Counted from the stretch's first letter, positions 42,611 to 53,146 are shown. The stretch is 64,000 nucleotides of DNA from Bradyrhizobium oropedii (GCF_020889685.1 NZ_JACMYO010000006.1:1-64000), one strand, 5' to 3'. Notes: generated by a model not told the origin, from the letters alone. Program-made: numbers and translations.

Positions 42611-43405
42611 CTAGCGGCCGGTGAACTTCGCCGGCCGCTTTTCGAGGAACGCGGCGACGCCTTCCCTGAAGTCTTCGGCGATGCCCGCCCTTTGCTGGCA
42701 CTGCCGCTCCAGATCAACCTGCTCCTCGAACGAGTTTTCGGGGCTGTCCCAATAAAGCTTGCGGATCATTGACAGGGCAATGGTTGGGCCGTTGGCGAGA
42801 TCGTGTGCAAGTTTCATCGCCTCATCCATCAGTTCCGTGTCTTCATACACGCGGTTGACGAGTCCCCACGCGAGAGCCGTTTCGGCCGGCAGCCGCTCGC
42901 CAAGCAGCGACAGCTCGATCGCTCGCGCTCGACCGATCAGCCGCGGCAGCAGCCACGTCGACCCACAATCCGGCACTAGTCCGATGCGGCGGAAGGCCTG
43001 CAGGAAATAGGCGGATTTTGCTGCCAACACCAGGTCGCCCATCAACGCGAAGCTCATGCCTCCCCCTACCGCCGGACCGTTCACCACCGTCAGCAGTGGA
43101 CAATGAAGGTGCCTTAGCCGGCGCAGGAGCGGATGAAACGCCGTCTCCAGGGTCGCGCCAGTGTTGCGGCGAACGGGCTTGTCCGTATTGTTGCGCCCCT
43201 GCAGGTTGGCGCCGGTGCAGAACGCCCGGCCCGCTCCAGTCATGACCATACACCGGACCTCGGCCCGACGATCGTCAACGGCATCAAGCGCATCGTTGAG
43301 ACCTTGCAGCATGTCGATCGAAATTGCGTTCATCACCTCCTGATGATCGAGCCGCATCACGGCGACGGACGAATCGAATTCCAATGTCACGTGCTTCAAT
43401 TGCAT
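42611..43405 (-). CDS. Enoyl-CoA hydratase/isomerase
   Basis: A 264-residue crotonase-fold enzyme that hydrates or isomerises an enoyl-CoA. The CoA-site segment AFCTGANLQG, the oxyanion loop NGPAVGGGMSFALMGD and PDCGSTWLLPRLIG are present, and it ends with the usual EKRPAKFTGR. The GAGGG site favours ATG 43405 over ATG 43429. Divergent from a fusion gene that ends in a second crotonase domain. The exact acyl-CoA is unknown. Confidence 0.9.
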   Translation of the reverse strand: MQLKHVTLEFDSSVAVMRLDHQEVMNAISIDMLQGLNDALDAVDDRRAEVRCMVMTGAGRAFCTGANLQGRNNTDKPVRRNTGATLETAFHPLLRRLRHLHCPLLTVVNGPAVGGGMSFALMGDLVLAAKSAYFLQAFRRIGLVPDCGSTWLLPRLIGRARAIELSLLGERLPAETALAWGLVNRVYEDTELMDEAMKLAHDLANGPTIALSMIRKLYWDSPENSFEEQVDLERQCQQRAGIAEDFREGVAAFLEKRPAKFTGR

Positions 43406-43765
43406 GATGCCCTCGCTGACAGGCGCCATTCCGCGCCATCGTCTCCCTCTGGTTCCCCGGCTGGCGATATCCAGCCATCGGATGTCCCCGCCGGAGCAGA
43501 CTTAGTATCCGCAGTCTTACATCCGAAGCACCAAGGTTCGGGGTGGCTCACAGCGCTCAGCGGAGGAGCGCATCCCAGGCCCGCCCGTGACGGCATTCCA
43601 TGGCTTGTTGAGGAAATTCCCGTTCTGGTGAGGTTATACGAAGCGGGCGATCCTAAACTCGTCGCTTCCGACGAGGCCTATCGATTAGCCTGGCAGCTAT
43701 TTTTACTGTTAATTCAAGTCCGGACACCAAGCGATTTTCGTTTGGCCTTTCGACGGGGTACCCAC
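43406..43765. other. Divergent promoter region, no gene recognised
   Basis: 360 bases between the enoyl-CoA hydratase and the thiolase-crotonase fusion. The fusion's reading frame stays open through it, but the translation has no family resemblance, so I treat it as non-coding. It should hold promoters for both genes. Confidence 0.5.
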
Positions 43766-46117
43766 ATGACGCTGTCTCCCATGACTCCCATCATTGTCGG
43801 TGTTGGCCAGTTTACAGAACTGCTTGGGGCTTCGAACTTCGAGGGGCTCGCAGCATACGATATAGCCGTGCGCGCGGCCCGGAGTGCCATGGATGATGCG
43901 CTATCTCTCGATCGCCTTCGGACGGTAGTGGATGCGATTGCCACGACGCGCACCTTTGAGGACTCTACGCCGCGCCGGGCCCAGCCGTTCGGCAAGTCAA
44001 ATAATTTTCCGCACTCGATCGCGAGTCGTCTCGGCGTCGAACCGCGGACAGCGGTGTGGGAAATGGCCGGCGGCAACACGCCACAGCACCTCGTCAATGA
44101 GTTTTCCGCGCGGCTCGCCGGCGGTGAGTTCCGTATGGTGCTGATAGCCGGCGCGGAGAACATATCGACCGCTCGCTGGCTGCAGTCGCAGGGACGACGC
44201 GCCGACTGGTCGGAGACCGTCAATGGCCCCGTCGAAAATCGCGGAATGGGATTGCAGGGACTTGCTCTTCGCTACAACATTCGCCACGGATTGATCGGCA
44301 CCCCGCCATATTATGGCCTCTGCGAGAACGCGCGGCGCGGGCGTACGGGTCAGACACAAGAGCAGTACCTTCAAACCATGGGAGACCTGTTCGCTCCCTT
44401 CACGAAGGTCGCTGCCGCCAACCCGTATTCCTCGTCCCACGTCAAACCTTCGACGCCCGAAGATCTAATCACTGTGGGCGAACGCAACCGGATGATCGCG
44501 GATCCCTACCCACAACGACTGATTGCCCGCGACCAGGTCAACCAGGGGGCCGCGCTCGTGCTCACAACGGTCGGAGTCGCCCGGGAACTCGGGATCGCGG
44601 AGGATCGTTGGGTCTTCCTGCACGGTCATGCCGACGTCGCGGAGCGCGAACTGATGCAGCGGCAGGATCTGGGCCGGTTTCCGGCGGCAGTCATGGCGTG
44701 CAAGTCCGCCCTCGATCAGGCCGGCCTGACGGTAGACAACATAGCATTCTTCGATTTCTACAGCTGCTATCCGATCGCGGTATCCAGCGTTGCCATCGAC
44801 GGTCTCGGGATACCCGAAAATGACCCGCGCGGCTTTACCGTGACGGGCGGGCTACCCTATTTCGGTGGGCCGGGAAACAATTACTCCATGCACGCCATCG
44901 CGAGCATGGTCGAACGCCTGAGGAGCAAACCGGGTACTTATGGCCTAGTGGGTGCGAATGGCGGCTACCTCTCGAAATATTCCACCGGGATCTACTCCAC
45001 GCGGCCGGTGGCTTTCATCCCGTACAACAGCAAGGCTCTCCAGGATGAGATCGATGGTTGGTCCGCTCCGATCATCTCGGAGAAGCCCGACGGATGGGCG
45101 ACGATCGAGACCTATACCGTGGTCTATACCAAAGGCGCGCCGGACTATGCGGTAGTGGTCGGTCGCACCGCGAACGGCGAGCGCTTCCTCGCCAACACCG
45201 AAGCGGAAGATTCCCAGACCGTCGAAGATATCCACGAGGGCGATCCCCTGGGGCGCCGGATCTTCGTGCGCTCGACCAACCGTGGCAACCGCTTTGCGTT
45301 CACCGAAGAACGGATGGACGGGTTGCTGCCCCTTCGCCGACCGACATTCCGCGACTCCTATGAATATGCCTTGGTGGAGCGCCGGGGCCACCTGCTGCAG
45401 ATCACCATCAACCGACCCGAGGTGCGCAATAGTCTTCATCCGATGGCCAACGAGGAACTCGAGGGAATCTGGGACGCCTACGAGGCAGACCCCGACCTTT
45501 GGGTGGCCATCATCACAGGCGCGGGGAGCGAGGCCTTTTCCGCCGGCAACGACTTGAAGTACACCGCCAGCGGCAAGCCGATGTGGATGCCGCGCAGCGG
45601 CTTTGGCGGGCTGACCAGCCGGACCCGGGTTAAGCCGGTCATTGCTGCGGTGAACGGCTTCGCCATGGGCGGTGGTACGGAGATGGCGCTCGCTTCCGAC
45701 ATCGTCGTTGCGGATGAGCGGGCATCGTTCGCCCTTAGCGAGGTACGTGTTGGACTGATCGCAGCTGCGGGCGGTCTGGTGCGGCTGCCCCGGCAGATCC
45801 CCAAAAAGATCGCCGTGGAACACATCTTGACCGGACGCCCTATTCTCGCTGAACAAGCGCTGCGGTTGGGTCTCGTCAACCGTATCATGCCACCCGGCCA
45901 GGCCTTGAATGGCGCGCTGGAGATCGCTGAGCAGATTCTAGCGGTTTCGCCGACCTCAGTCCGCGTTTCGATGAAGGTTATGAACGAAGCCGAGGAGGAA
46001 GCCTCCGCCGCGAGCACGCCATCTGAATTCCTCGACGAGCTGTTCACAAGCGAGGACTATTTGGAAGGTCCCAAGGCATTCGCCGAAAAGCGCAAGCCGA
46101 TCTGGCGGAATCGGTAA
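43766..46117 (+). CDS. Three-domain fusion: thiolase-like, OB-fold, enoyl-CoA hydratase
   Basis: A 783-residue protein. Residues 1 to about 400 resemble the acetyl-CoA acetyltransferase-like thiolases (IIVGVGQFTE, MAGGNTPQHLVNEFSARLAGGE, FYSCYPIAV, GGLPYFGGPGNNYSMHAI). The usual nucleophile Cys position falls in GGNTPQ, which has no Cys. About 410-510 is a DUF35/OB-fold-like domain (WATIETYTVVYTKGAPDYAVVVG). About 525-783 is a complete crotonase domain (FSAGNDLKYT, NGFAMGGGTEMALASD, EVRVGLIAAAGG). A channelling or scaffold enzyme for acyl-CoA side-chain shortening is possible. I chose ATG 43766 because the thiolase fold begins right there. Confidence 0.85.
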   Translation: MTLSPMTPIIVGVGQFTELLGASNFEGLAAYDIAVRAARSAMDDALSLDRLRTVVDAIATTRTFEDSTPRRAQPFGKSNNFPHSIASRLGVEPRTAVWEMAGGNTPQHLVNEFSARLAGGEFRMVLIAGAENISTARWLQSQGRRADWSETVNGPVENRGMGLQGLALRYNIRHGLIGTPPYYGLCENARRGRTGQTQEQYLQTMGDLFAPFTKVAAANPYSSSHVKPSTPEDLITVGERNRMIADPYPQRLIARDQVNQGAALVLTTVGVARELGIAEDRWVFLHGHADVAERELMQRQDLGRFPAAVMACKSALDQAGLTVDNIAFFDFYSCYPIAVSSVAIDGLGIPENDPRGFTVTGGLPYFGGPGNNYSMHAIASMVERLRSKPGTYGLVGANGGYLSKYSTGIYSTRPVAFIPYNSKALQDEIDGWSAPIISEKPDGWATIETYTVVYTKGAPDYAVVVGRTANGERFLANTEAEDSQTVEDIHEGDPLGRRIFVRSTNRGNRFAFTEERMDGLLPLRRPTFRDSYEYALVERRGHLLQITINRPEVRNSLHPMANEELEGIWDAYEADPDLWVAIITGAGSEAFSAGNDLKYTASGKPMWMPRSGFGGLTSRTRVKPVIAAVNGFAMGGGTEMALASDIVVADERASFALSEVRVGLIAAAGGLVRLPRQIPKKIAVEHILTGRPILAEQALRLGLVNRIMPPGQALNGALEIAEQILAVSPTSVRVSMKVMNEAEEEASAASTPSEFLDELFTSEDYLEGPKAFAEKRKPIWRNR

Positions 46118-46140
46118 CGTCCTAGAAATCAGGGTCAGGT

Positions 46141-47694
46141 TCAGTTTACGTTACGGTCGCGATCCTTCCAGTAGGGAGCACGCAGTTCATGCTTCAGCAA
46201 CTTACCCGCGGCTGATAATGGCAAGGCGTCGCGGAATTCGACACCGCGCGGACACTTGTAGCCGGCTATCTGCTGGCGACAGTGGGTGATGACCTGTTCC
46301 GCGCTCAATTTTTGTCCGGGCCGCACGGCGATGATCGCATGGACCCTTTCGCCCCATTTGTCGTCGGGGACGCCAATGACTCCAACCATCGAAACCTGGG
46401 GCAGTTGCGCGATCACATTCTCGACCTCGGCCGAATAGACATTCTCGCCACCGGTCACGATCATGTCCTTGATGCGATCGACGATATAGAGAAAACCGTC
46501 TTCGTCTATACGGCCACCATCGCCCGTATACATCCAGCCATCGCGCAGCGCTTCGGCCGTCTGCTCCGGCTTGCCCCAATAGCCGGTCATCACCGTCGGT
46601 CCGCGTACCGTGACTTCACCCGCGGTACCGACCGGAACTGGCTTGCCGTCGCCATCGACGATGCGTACCTCCGCAGTCGTTATCGGACGGCCTGCCGAAC
46701 GAAGCTTGTTGGCGTGCTCTGGTTGCCGATGACACCAGGCAGGCAACGCCGTAACCACCGGCGCCAGCTCGGTCATTCCGTAGAGCTGGCAAAATTGCGC
46801 CGAAGGCAACGCCCGGATTGCCTGCGCGAGCAAGGCGCCATCGATCGGCGCTGCACCATACAGAACCAGCTCTAGTCCGGAGACGTCGTATTCACCAAAG
46901 CGCGGATGCTCGATCAGTCTTTGGATCATCGTCGGCACCATAAAGGTCTCGTTGCCGCCCTCGTCGCGAATCGCATCGAGCACGGCGACTTCGTCGAACG
47001 CGGGCAAAATGACCTGCTTGCATAGTCGCGTCATGAGTTGGAGCGTGAGGCTGCAACCGCCAACGTGGAACATCGGCGCGGTCTGCACACCGACGGCCTC
47101 CGCCGGGCGAGTCGCCGCGGAAATCGCGCCCAGCGCGTTGATGTAAAGGTTGGCATGGGTCAACATCACGCCCTTTGGCTTGCCCGTCGTGCCTCCGGTA
47201 TACATCACAGCAGCAAGATCCGCGCCGCTGCGCATGGCATCCTCAATCGGAGCGGCGGCAGCAAGCAGCGCCTCGTAACTGAGCATACCATCCGGCGGTG
47301 CACGGTCGCCGACATATATGAGCGTGTTTAATGAGCCCGAAAGGTTCTTCAACTCGCCAGCCCAGTCAACGAAGTTATCGTCCAGGAGCAAGATACCCGT
47401 GTCGCAATCGTCGAGTGAGTAGGCGACCTCCTTTGGGTTCCATCTGATATTGATCGGATTGATGACGCCGCCGGCCCACCAGACTCCATAGAGATACTCG
47501 ACATACCTGTCCGAATTGAGCGCAAGCATGCTGACCCGACCACCGGGTTGCAAGCCCATGCCCTTGAGTACGGCAGCCAGGCGCTGCACGCGATCGCCGA
47601 ACTGCGCGAAGCTAAGGCGGCGTTGACCGCAGACGAGCACCGTGTGGTTGGAGCGCTCTCGCAGTCCCTTATGCAACGGTTGAGTCAGGTACAT
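46141..47694 (-). CDS. Acyl-CoA synthetase (AMP-forming)
   Basis: A 517-residue ANL-superfamily ligase activating a carboxylic acid to its CoA thioester with ATP. Motifs in order: YTGGTTGKPKGVMLTH (AMP P-loop), QLYGMTELAP, WMYTGDGGRIDEDGFLYIVDR, and the catalytic Lys in LPLSAAGKLLKHELR. ATG 47694 (MYLTQP) is preferred to an upstream TTG. It converges with the thiolase-crotonase fusion 23 bases away. Chain length or aromatic specificity cannot be read. Confidence 0.9.
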   Translation of the reverse strand: MYLTQPLHKGLRERSNHTVLVCGQRRLSFAQFGDRVQRLAAVLKGMGLQPGGRVSMLALNSDRYVEYLYGVWWAGGVINPINIRWNPKEVAYSLDDCDTGILLLDDNFVDWAGELKNLSGSLNTLIYVGDRAPPDGMLSYEALLAAAAPIEDAMRSGADLAAVMYTGGTTGKPKGVMLTHANLYINALGAISAATRPAEAVGVQTAPMFHVGGCSLTLQLMTRLCKQVILPAFDEVAVLDAIRDEGGNETFMVPTMIQRLIEHPRFGEYDVSGLELVLYGAAPIDGALLAQAIRALPSAQFCQLYGMTELAPVVTALPAWCHRQPEHANKLRSAGRPITTAEVRIVDGDGKPVPVGTAGEVTVRGPTVMTGYWGKPEQTAEALRDGWMYTGDGGRIDEDGFLYIVDRIKDMIVTGGENVYSAEVENVIAQLPQVSMVGVIGVPDDKWGERVHAIIAVRPGQKLSAEQVITHCRQQIAGYKCPRGVEFRDALPLSAAGKLLKHELRAPYWKDRDRNVN

Positions 47695-48087
47695 CTTCAA
47701 ATCCAAGTTTCATCAGAACTAAACAGGCTTGTTGCGCATATTGATCAAGTGCGGCGACGCCGGCTTTCCGGACGTCGCGGCATCGGACGCCGCGCGTTTT
47801 CATCCCCTGCGGAGCCGAGGTCCTCGCCCGCCGCCGGCGTAAGGCCGCACTACAGCTGCGTTTAGTTGGCTAAAGAAATTGCTCATGCCGGCCCTCCCAA
47901 GGTCGGAAACTACCCCCGGGTCAATCAGCCAGAGGGCGCCCGCCCGATGCAAGCAGCATAGAAGTTTGAACCCCGAGGAAGATCGTCGGAAAAGACGATG
48001 GCGCGACTTTGCGGATAAGCTCTGGTTGGAGATACCTCAACCGGCAGCCCGTCGGGGTGTACCGCCTCTTACGGCTTGGAGGAACCA
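47695..48087. other. Intergenic stretch between divergent ligase and SDR genes
   Basis: 393 bases with no recognisable gene. It should hold both promoters; the SDR has a strong GGAGG site six bases before its ATG. I see no clear operator. Confidence 0.5.
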
Positions 48088-48864
48088 ATGAAAATTGAAG
48101 ATCTTTTCTCTGTCCGCGGAAAGGTTGCTTTGGTGACTGGTGGCAGTCGGGGATTGGGTGAAATGATCGCCCGGGCATACGTCGAGAATGGGGCAAAGGT
48201 GTACATCACCGCGCGGCGCGCTGACGCCTGCGACGCGCTGGCCAAGGAGCTGTCAATACTCGGAGCCTGTGTTTCAATCCCGGCAGACTTGTCGCGAATG
48301 GACGAGATCGACCGCTTGTCCGCCGAGCTCCGCAAACGCGAGAAGAGCCTGGATATTCTGGTCAATAATGCTGGGGCAAGCTGGGGAGCGCGCTTTGAGG
48401 AATTCCCGGAAAGCGGCTGGGACAAAGTGATGAATCTAAACGTCAAATCCGTATTCTTCCTAACGCAGCGTCTCCTTGACCTGCTGCAAGCGGCTGCATC
48501 CGAGGATGCCTGGTCGCGGGTGATCAACATCGGATCGATCGAAGGCATACGAACCTCGCATCAAGAGGCTTATTCCTACGCGGCCTCCAAGGCCGGCGTA
48601 AACCATCTCACCCGCATCATGGCGAAATTTCTCGCCCCTCAGCGGATTGCCGTTAACGCGATCGCTCCAGGCTATTTCCCCTCGAAGATGACGGCTGCTA
48701 TGGAGGAAGAGAATACGCAGGCTGTGATCGACGGCGCCCCCATGAAGCGCATGGGTCGTCCGGAAGATATCGCTGGTATCGCGCTGTACCTCGCATCGAA
48801 GGCGAGCGGATTTGTCTGTGGCGCCGTCATCCCCGTCGACGGCGGTTTGGCGACCACCGCGTAA
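48088..48864 (+). CDS. Short-chain dehydrogenase/reductase
   Basis: A 258-residue NAD(P)-dependent SDR. The cofactor motif TGGSRGLG is at residues 17-24, NNAG follows, the catalytic Ser is in INIGSIEG and the YxxxK motif is YAASK. ARR after the second strand favours NADP. Glycine-rich C-terminus GAVIPVDGG is typical. A 3-hydroxyacyl or alcohol oxidation step in the surrounding acyl-CoA region is likely, but the substrate is unknown. Confidence 0.9.
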   Translation: MKIEDLFSVRGKVALVTGGSRGLGEMIARAYVENGAKVYITARRADACDALAKELSILGACVSIPADLSRMDEIDRLSAELRKREKSLDILVNNAGASWGARFEEFPESGWDKVMNLNVKSVFFLTQRLLDLLQAAASEDAWSRVINIGSIEGIRTSHQEAYSYAASKAGVNHLTRIMAKFLAPQRIAVNAIAPGYFPSKMTAAMEEENTQAVIDGAPMKRMGRPEDIAGIALYLASKASGFVCGAVIPVDGGLATTA

Positions 48865-49648
48865 AACCGCCGAAAGCACGTCGAAACTGTGTACGGCATC
48901 TCGGCGGATCGACGGAATTATTGCGAAGGAATGCTCAAGGTTGGATTGGCGATTATCGGAACGAAACCTATCTGCGTGGCCTTTCCACCGTGAACGGAAG
49001 CGACCAGATATCATCTCGCTTGAGTGGACGCTCCAACACAGATTTTTGACACCACGCTCAATGTCGCCGGCGGGTGCGGACGAATGTACGCATGGCATAG
49101 CGACGGGACTTTGCGATGGACGGGCTTTGTGCGCCGACCGCTCGATGTGGCCGGGAATTTGTGCGCTGTGCCGAGAATGTTTCCAAGGCGATCATGGTTG
49201 CTGGACACCTGGGTGACAGAGAGGCGTCGCGGCGACTCAACGCGCCCGATTCTTGCAACTGCGGATCGCTTGTGAATCATTCAGCGGAATGAGGTTGCCC
49301 GAGGCCGATCCGAACAAAGCTAGACGGACCAGCTCTGGCCGCGAAGCTTTTTACAATGCTACCTAATCTTCAAGGGCCTTGCGACCCGAGCTACGCGGCG
49401 CTGTGCGACGTGGGCCGCAACGGGATCTATTGCTCCAGCCATGTGGCCGGCAGATGAAAAGGCGACATCGCCACAACTGATCGTAGTAGTGGTTTCGGCA
49501 AGGTGGCCGTTCAAGTTGGATTTTGGCATTCGCTCGCGGCCGACATCGCCCTCGCGCTCGGCGTGAGCGTTGTGCACCAATTCCTTGTTGTCCTTCGCCC
49601 AACCGCTGATCAATCCAGCATGAAGAACGAAAACTCATGGCTGGCGCC
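48865..49648. other. 784-base stretch with no recognised gene
   Basis: Open frames on both strands are Arg-rich or lack ribosome sites and no domain is visible. It follows the SDR and precedes the 3' end of the convergent MFS gene. It may be a decayed gene or a long 3' region; I see no repeats or tRNA. Confidence 0.45.
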
Positions 49649-51034
49649 TTAATGTCGAACCTGACCGCCAAAGCCAGCTGCGCCTGACAAAGTACTTGAC
49701 GCCATGGCGTCGCTGTTCTCGTGACCAGCGGAGGCGGAGCGTCCCGGATCGATCAGCGCAACAGCGATGAATGCGATGGCTGCGACCGTCGCCAGAATGA
49801 GGAAGACAAAAGATAGCGGTATGCTCGTCGCGATCAACGCGCCGACCAATATCGGGCCTACGATCCCCCCAATTCGGCCCAAGCCCGCGGCCCAACCGAC
49901 ACCGGTGGAACGCACTGCTGCGGGATAGAACTGCCCGGCATAGGCGTAGAGAAGGAACTGCGTCCCGACGGTCGTAGCGCCAACAACGACGATGAGCAGA
50001 TTGAGAAGCCAAAGCGCCGGATCGAGCCCAAGAGCTCCAAGCGACATCGTAGCCAGCGCAAAGAAGGCAAGAAGGACCTTTTTGAGCGGAAGCCGGTCGC
50101 CGAGCCAACCGCCAAAGATTGTGCCGACGATGATGCCGACTTGAAGGATTGCCAGAAGATGCAGTGCAGTACCCTGGTCATGTCCGGCGCTGATCATTAA
50201 CTTGGGCAACCATGACGCGTTTGCGTAGACGATTAGCAGGCACATGAACGTGGCGACCCAGAACATGATCGTGCTGAAGCCACGGCCCTCGCGAAATAGA
50301 CGCTGCATCGGCGCGCCGTCCACCTTGTCAGACGTCGGAAGGACATACTGGTCATCGGCTTGCAACTGAAAGTCCGGCGCGAATGCTGCAACCGTCTTCT
50401 CCAGCTCTTCCGTACGTCCCGCTTTGACCAAGAACTGCATGGATTCCGGCAGCAGCATCAGGATAAAGGGAACGAGAACGATGGACAGGCCTGCCGCCTG
50501 GAACATCACCTGCCAACCATAAGCCGCAATCAGACCCTTGCTCATCTCGGCTGCCATCGCAGCTCCAAATGCAAAGCCGGTGAACATCAAGGTGACGATC
50601 CGCGTTCGAATACGCGAAGGCGAATACTCGGTCAGCAGTGCCACCATGCACGGCACCGCCCCGCCGAGCCCGAGCCCCGTCAGAAGGCGCAAAAGACTGA
50701 AGGTTATGGGATCATGCGCGAAGCTGGCCAAGACTGTAAAGACGGTAAATAGCGTAACGCATATCGTAATTGCCCTACGCCGACCAATTCGATCGGCGAC
50801 GGTACCAAACAAGACCGCACCGATCGCCATTCCAACAATCGCGGAACTGAGCATGAAGCCCGCGCTTGCCGCGGCCACACCCATTTGCTTCATGATCGAA
50901 GGCAATGCCGCCCCGGCAATGACGATATCGTAACCGTCCAGAAGGGCCACCAAGGTGCACCAAAACAACAACATGGCGTGGAAGCCATTGAACCGGGCTT
51001 CATCAGTGAGCTTGTGAAGATCGATCTGACGCAT
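49649..51034 (-). CDS. MFS transporter, aromatic acid:H+ symporter (AAHS) type
   Basis: A 461-residue protein with about 12 membrane segments. The first helix holds LVALLDGYDIVIAGAALP, matching the DGYD signature of PcaK/BenK-type carriers, followed by GTVADRIGRRRAIT and LTGLGLGGAVPCMVALLTEYSP; the mid-protein GWLGDRLPLKK repeats the loop motif. GGAGG precedes ATG 51034. It probably imports an aromatic or related acid for the two acyl-CoA ligases nearby. Inner membrane. Confidence 0.9.
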   Translation of the reverse strand: MRQIDLHKLTDEARFNGFHAMLLFWCTLVALLDGYDIVIAGAALPSIMKQMGVAAASAGFMLSSAIVGMAIGAVLFGTVADRIGRRRAITICVTLFTVFTVLASFAHDPITFSLLRLLTGLGLGGAVPCMVALLTEYSPSRIRTRIVTLMFTGFAFGAAMAAEMSKGLIAAYGWQVMFQAAGLSIVLVPFILMLLPESMQFLVKAGRTEELEKTVAAFAPDFQLQADDQYVLPTSDKVDGAPMQRLFREGRGFSTIMFWVATFMCLLIVYANASWLPKLMISAGHDQGTALHLLAILQVGIIVGTIFGGWLGDRLPLKKVLLAFFALATMSLGALGLDPALWLLNLLIVVVGATTVGTQFLLYAYAGQFYPAAVRSTGVGWAAGLGRIGGIVGPILVGALIATSIPLSFVFLILATVAAIAFIAVALIDPGRSASAGHENSDAMASSTLSGAAGFGGQVRH

Positions 51035-51216
51035 TTCCAGCCTCCAGCGTTCGGGCTCCCGTTCCAAGCCAGCGATCTCGGAGCACCGGTCAGAATAGAA
51101 GCCAGGCTCGAGCGCAATTGCCTCGTCGCATCCGACGAGTGGCAGGAGCGAGTTTAGCGAGGCCGGGTGTCGTGACCTGAGAAAGTCTACGTCGTTTCAA
51201 CTTCATGCAGTTCTAG

Positions 51217-52845
51217 CTAGGTATCGTCACCATAGCGCTCACGCAGCCGCTTTTTGTCGATTTTTCCGACGCTGGTTTTGTCGAGTTTGCCGATGAACAT
51301 CCAGCGGTCTGGCACCGCATAGGGCGAGATTGTTCCGGCCTTCGCGAACGTCTTCAAATGCGCCTTCAAGTCCTCAGCCCTGGCGCCGCCGGGCGTCTTT
51401 AAGACCACCAGGGCGAGCGGCCGCTCGCCCCATTTCGTGTCCGTCACGCCGATCACCGCGACCTCGCGGACCGACGGATGCTGGCCGATCAGGTTTTCGA
51501 GTTCGATCGACGATATCCATTCGCCGCCGCTCTTGATGACATCCTTCTGGCGGTCGACCAGATGCAGATAGCCGTCCTTGTCGAACCTTCCAATATCGCC
51601 GGTGTGCATCCATCCGCCCCGCCACAGGGTGGCCGATGCGTCCGAATTGTTCAGATATCCTTGCGTCAAATAGGGCGTCCGCGCCACCACCTCGCCGACC
51701 GCAACACCATCCGAGGGCGGCGAAGTCATGGAGTCATCGACAATGCGCATTTGGCTCAACAGGATCGGCATGCCTGCCGTGATGCGAATGTCGAGTTCAC
51801 GATCCTCGCGATCGTCCAGCCCTTCGACCGAATCCGTCTTGATCTGCGCCAGGGTCAGCAAAGGACAGCTCTCCGACATGCCGTAGCCGCAGTAGACGTC
51901 GATGTTGCGGTCGAGGGCCCTCTTGCACAGGGTGCGCGAGAGTGCGCTGCCTCCGATGAGGATTTTCCAGCCGCCGAAATCCGCGTCGTGCGCTTCAGGT
52001 GCCGAGAGCACCATGTCCAGCACGGTCGGAACGCAGTGCGAGAAAGTCGCCCCTTCGCTCTTCGCCAATTTGACCAGCAGCGATGGCTCGTATCGTCCGG
52101 GATAGACCTGCTTCCAACCGCAGAGGGTTGCGATATAGGGATAGCCCCAGGCGTGAGCATGGAACATCGGCGTCAGCGGCATATAGACGTCGTTACGCGA
52201 AAATCGGCCGTTCTCGCCCGCTTGTGCCACCGAAGCCAGGACGGTGAGGCAATGCAGCACGAGCTGGCGATGGCTGAAATACACGCCTTTCGGGAGACCG
52301 GTCGTACCGGTGGTATAGAACAACGTCGCGCGCGTATTTTCGTCGAACTCGGGAAATTCGTACGCCGGATCGCCGGCCGCGAGCATCTCCTCGTACTCGG
52401 CGGCCCATTCCAGGGTTGCAGGGGCTATGCCATCATCTGTCAGACAGATGAACCGTTTGACGCGCCGCAGCCTGCCCCGGATTTCCTTGATCAGGGGAAT
52501 GAAGTCGATGTTGAGGAGCACCGTCTCTGCCCCGGAATGCTCCAACGTGTAGACGAGTTGTTCCGGCGAGAGGCGAATATTGGCCTTCATCAGCGTCGCG
52601 CCAAGCATGGGAATGCCGAAATAGGATTCCAGGTAGCGGTGGCTGTCCCAGTCCAGCACCGCAACGGTGCTTCCGTGTCCGACGCCCATGCGATGCAACG
52701 CGCTACCGAGGCGTCCGATGCGCGCAACCAATGTGGGATAATCGAAGCGCAGCTGGTCGCGATACACTATTTCTTTGCGCGAGCGTTGAGCGATCGGCGT
52801 TACGAGAAGCTGCTTGATCAGCAGTGGAAAGGCATACGGCGCCAT
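51217..52845 (-). CDS. Acyl-CoA synthetase, medium-chain (AlkK-like)
   Basis: A 542-residue ANL ligase. YTTGTTGLPKGVYFSHRQLVLH is the AMP-binding loop, then MFHAHAWGYPY, GYGMSESCPLL, GGWMHTGDIGRFDKDGYLHLVDRQKDVIKSGGEWIS and the catalytic Lys in KTSVGKIDKKRL. The FHVHAWGxPY and SGGEWISS segments are usual in AlkK/medium-chain ligases. AAGGA precedes ATG 52845. It lies 182 bases upstream of the MFS gene on the same strand, so import and activation may be linked. Confidence 0.9.
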   Translation of the reverse strand: MAPYAFPLLIKQLLVTPIAQRSRKEIVYRDQLRFDYPTLVARIGRLGSALHRMGVGHGSTVAVLDWDSHRYLESYFGIPMLGATLMKANIRLSPEQLVYTLEHSGAETVLLNIDFIPLIKEIRGRLRRVKRFICLTDDGIAPATLEWAAEYEEMLAAGDPAYEFPEFDENTRATLFYTTGTTGLPKGVYFSHRQLVLHCLTVLASVAQAGENGRFSRNDVYMPLTPMFHAHAWGYPYIATLCGWKQVYPGRYEPSLLVKLAKSEGATFSHCVPTVLDMVLSAPEAHDADFGGWKILIGGSALSRTLCKRALDRNIDVYCGYGMSESCPLLTLAQIKTDSVEGLDDREDRELDIRITAGMPILLSQMRIVDDSMTSPPSDGVAVGEVVARTPYLTQGYLNNSDASATLWRGGWMHTGDIGRFDKDGYLHLVDRQKDVIKSGGEWISSIELENLIGQHPSVREVAVIGVTDTKWGERPLALVVLKTPGGARAEDLKAHLKTFAKAGTISPYAVPDRWMFIGKLDKTSVGKIDKKRLRERYGDDT

Positions 52846-53146
52846 GGGCGTCCTTTCTTGGAAAGCGGTGGGCGATTCTGCGGTTCGAAACGGCTCCGTC
52901 CGGTCCCTCCGCATGAAAATCGCGGGCCAATTCTCGATGGCTCGCCTACGCGAAGAACCGAACCGGCGCTCGCAGCGCGCCTTGCGCGTCTCTGCAGGCA
53001 TCGACCGGTGTTCCGGCGGAACGCCGTTGTTCCATCACACATGGGGGCAACGCGGGCTGAGGATGCAACTTGCCGTATTCTCATTCGGACTGTCGCGCCT
53101 CGAATATTGCACCAGCCTCGCCGCCAAGCCTGGCGGCTGCCCACGT
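52846..53146. other. Intergenic stretch, no gene recognised
   Basis: 301 bases between the CaiB-type gene and the ligase, all on the minus strand. No convincing frame; it probably holds the ligase promoter. Confidence 0.45.
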
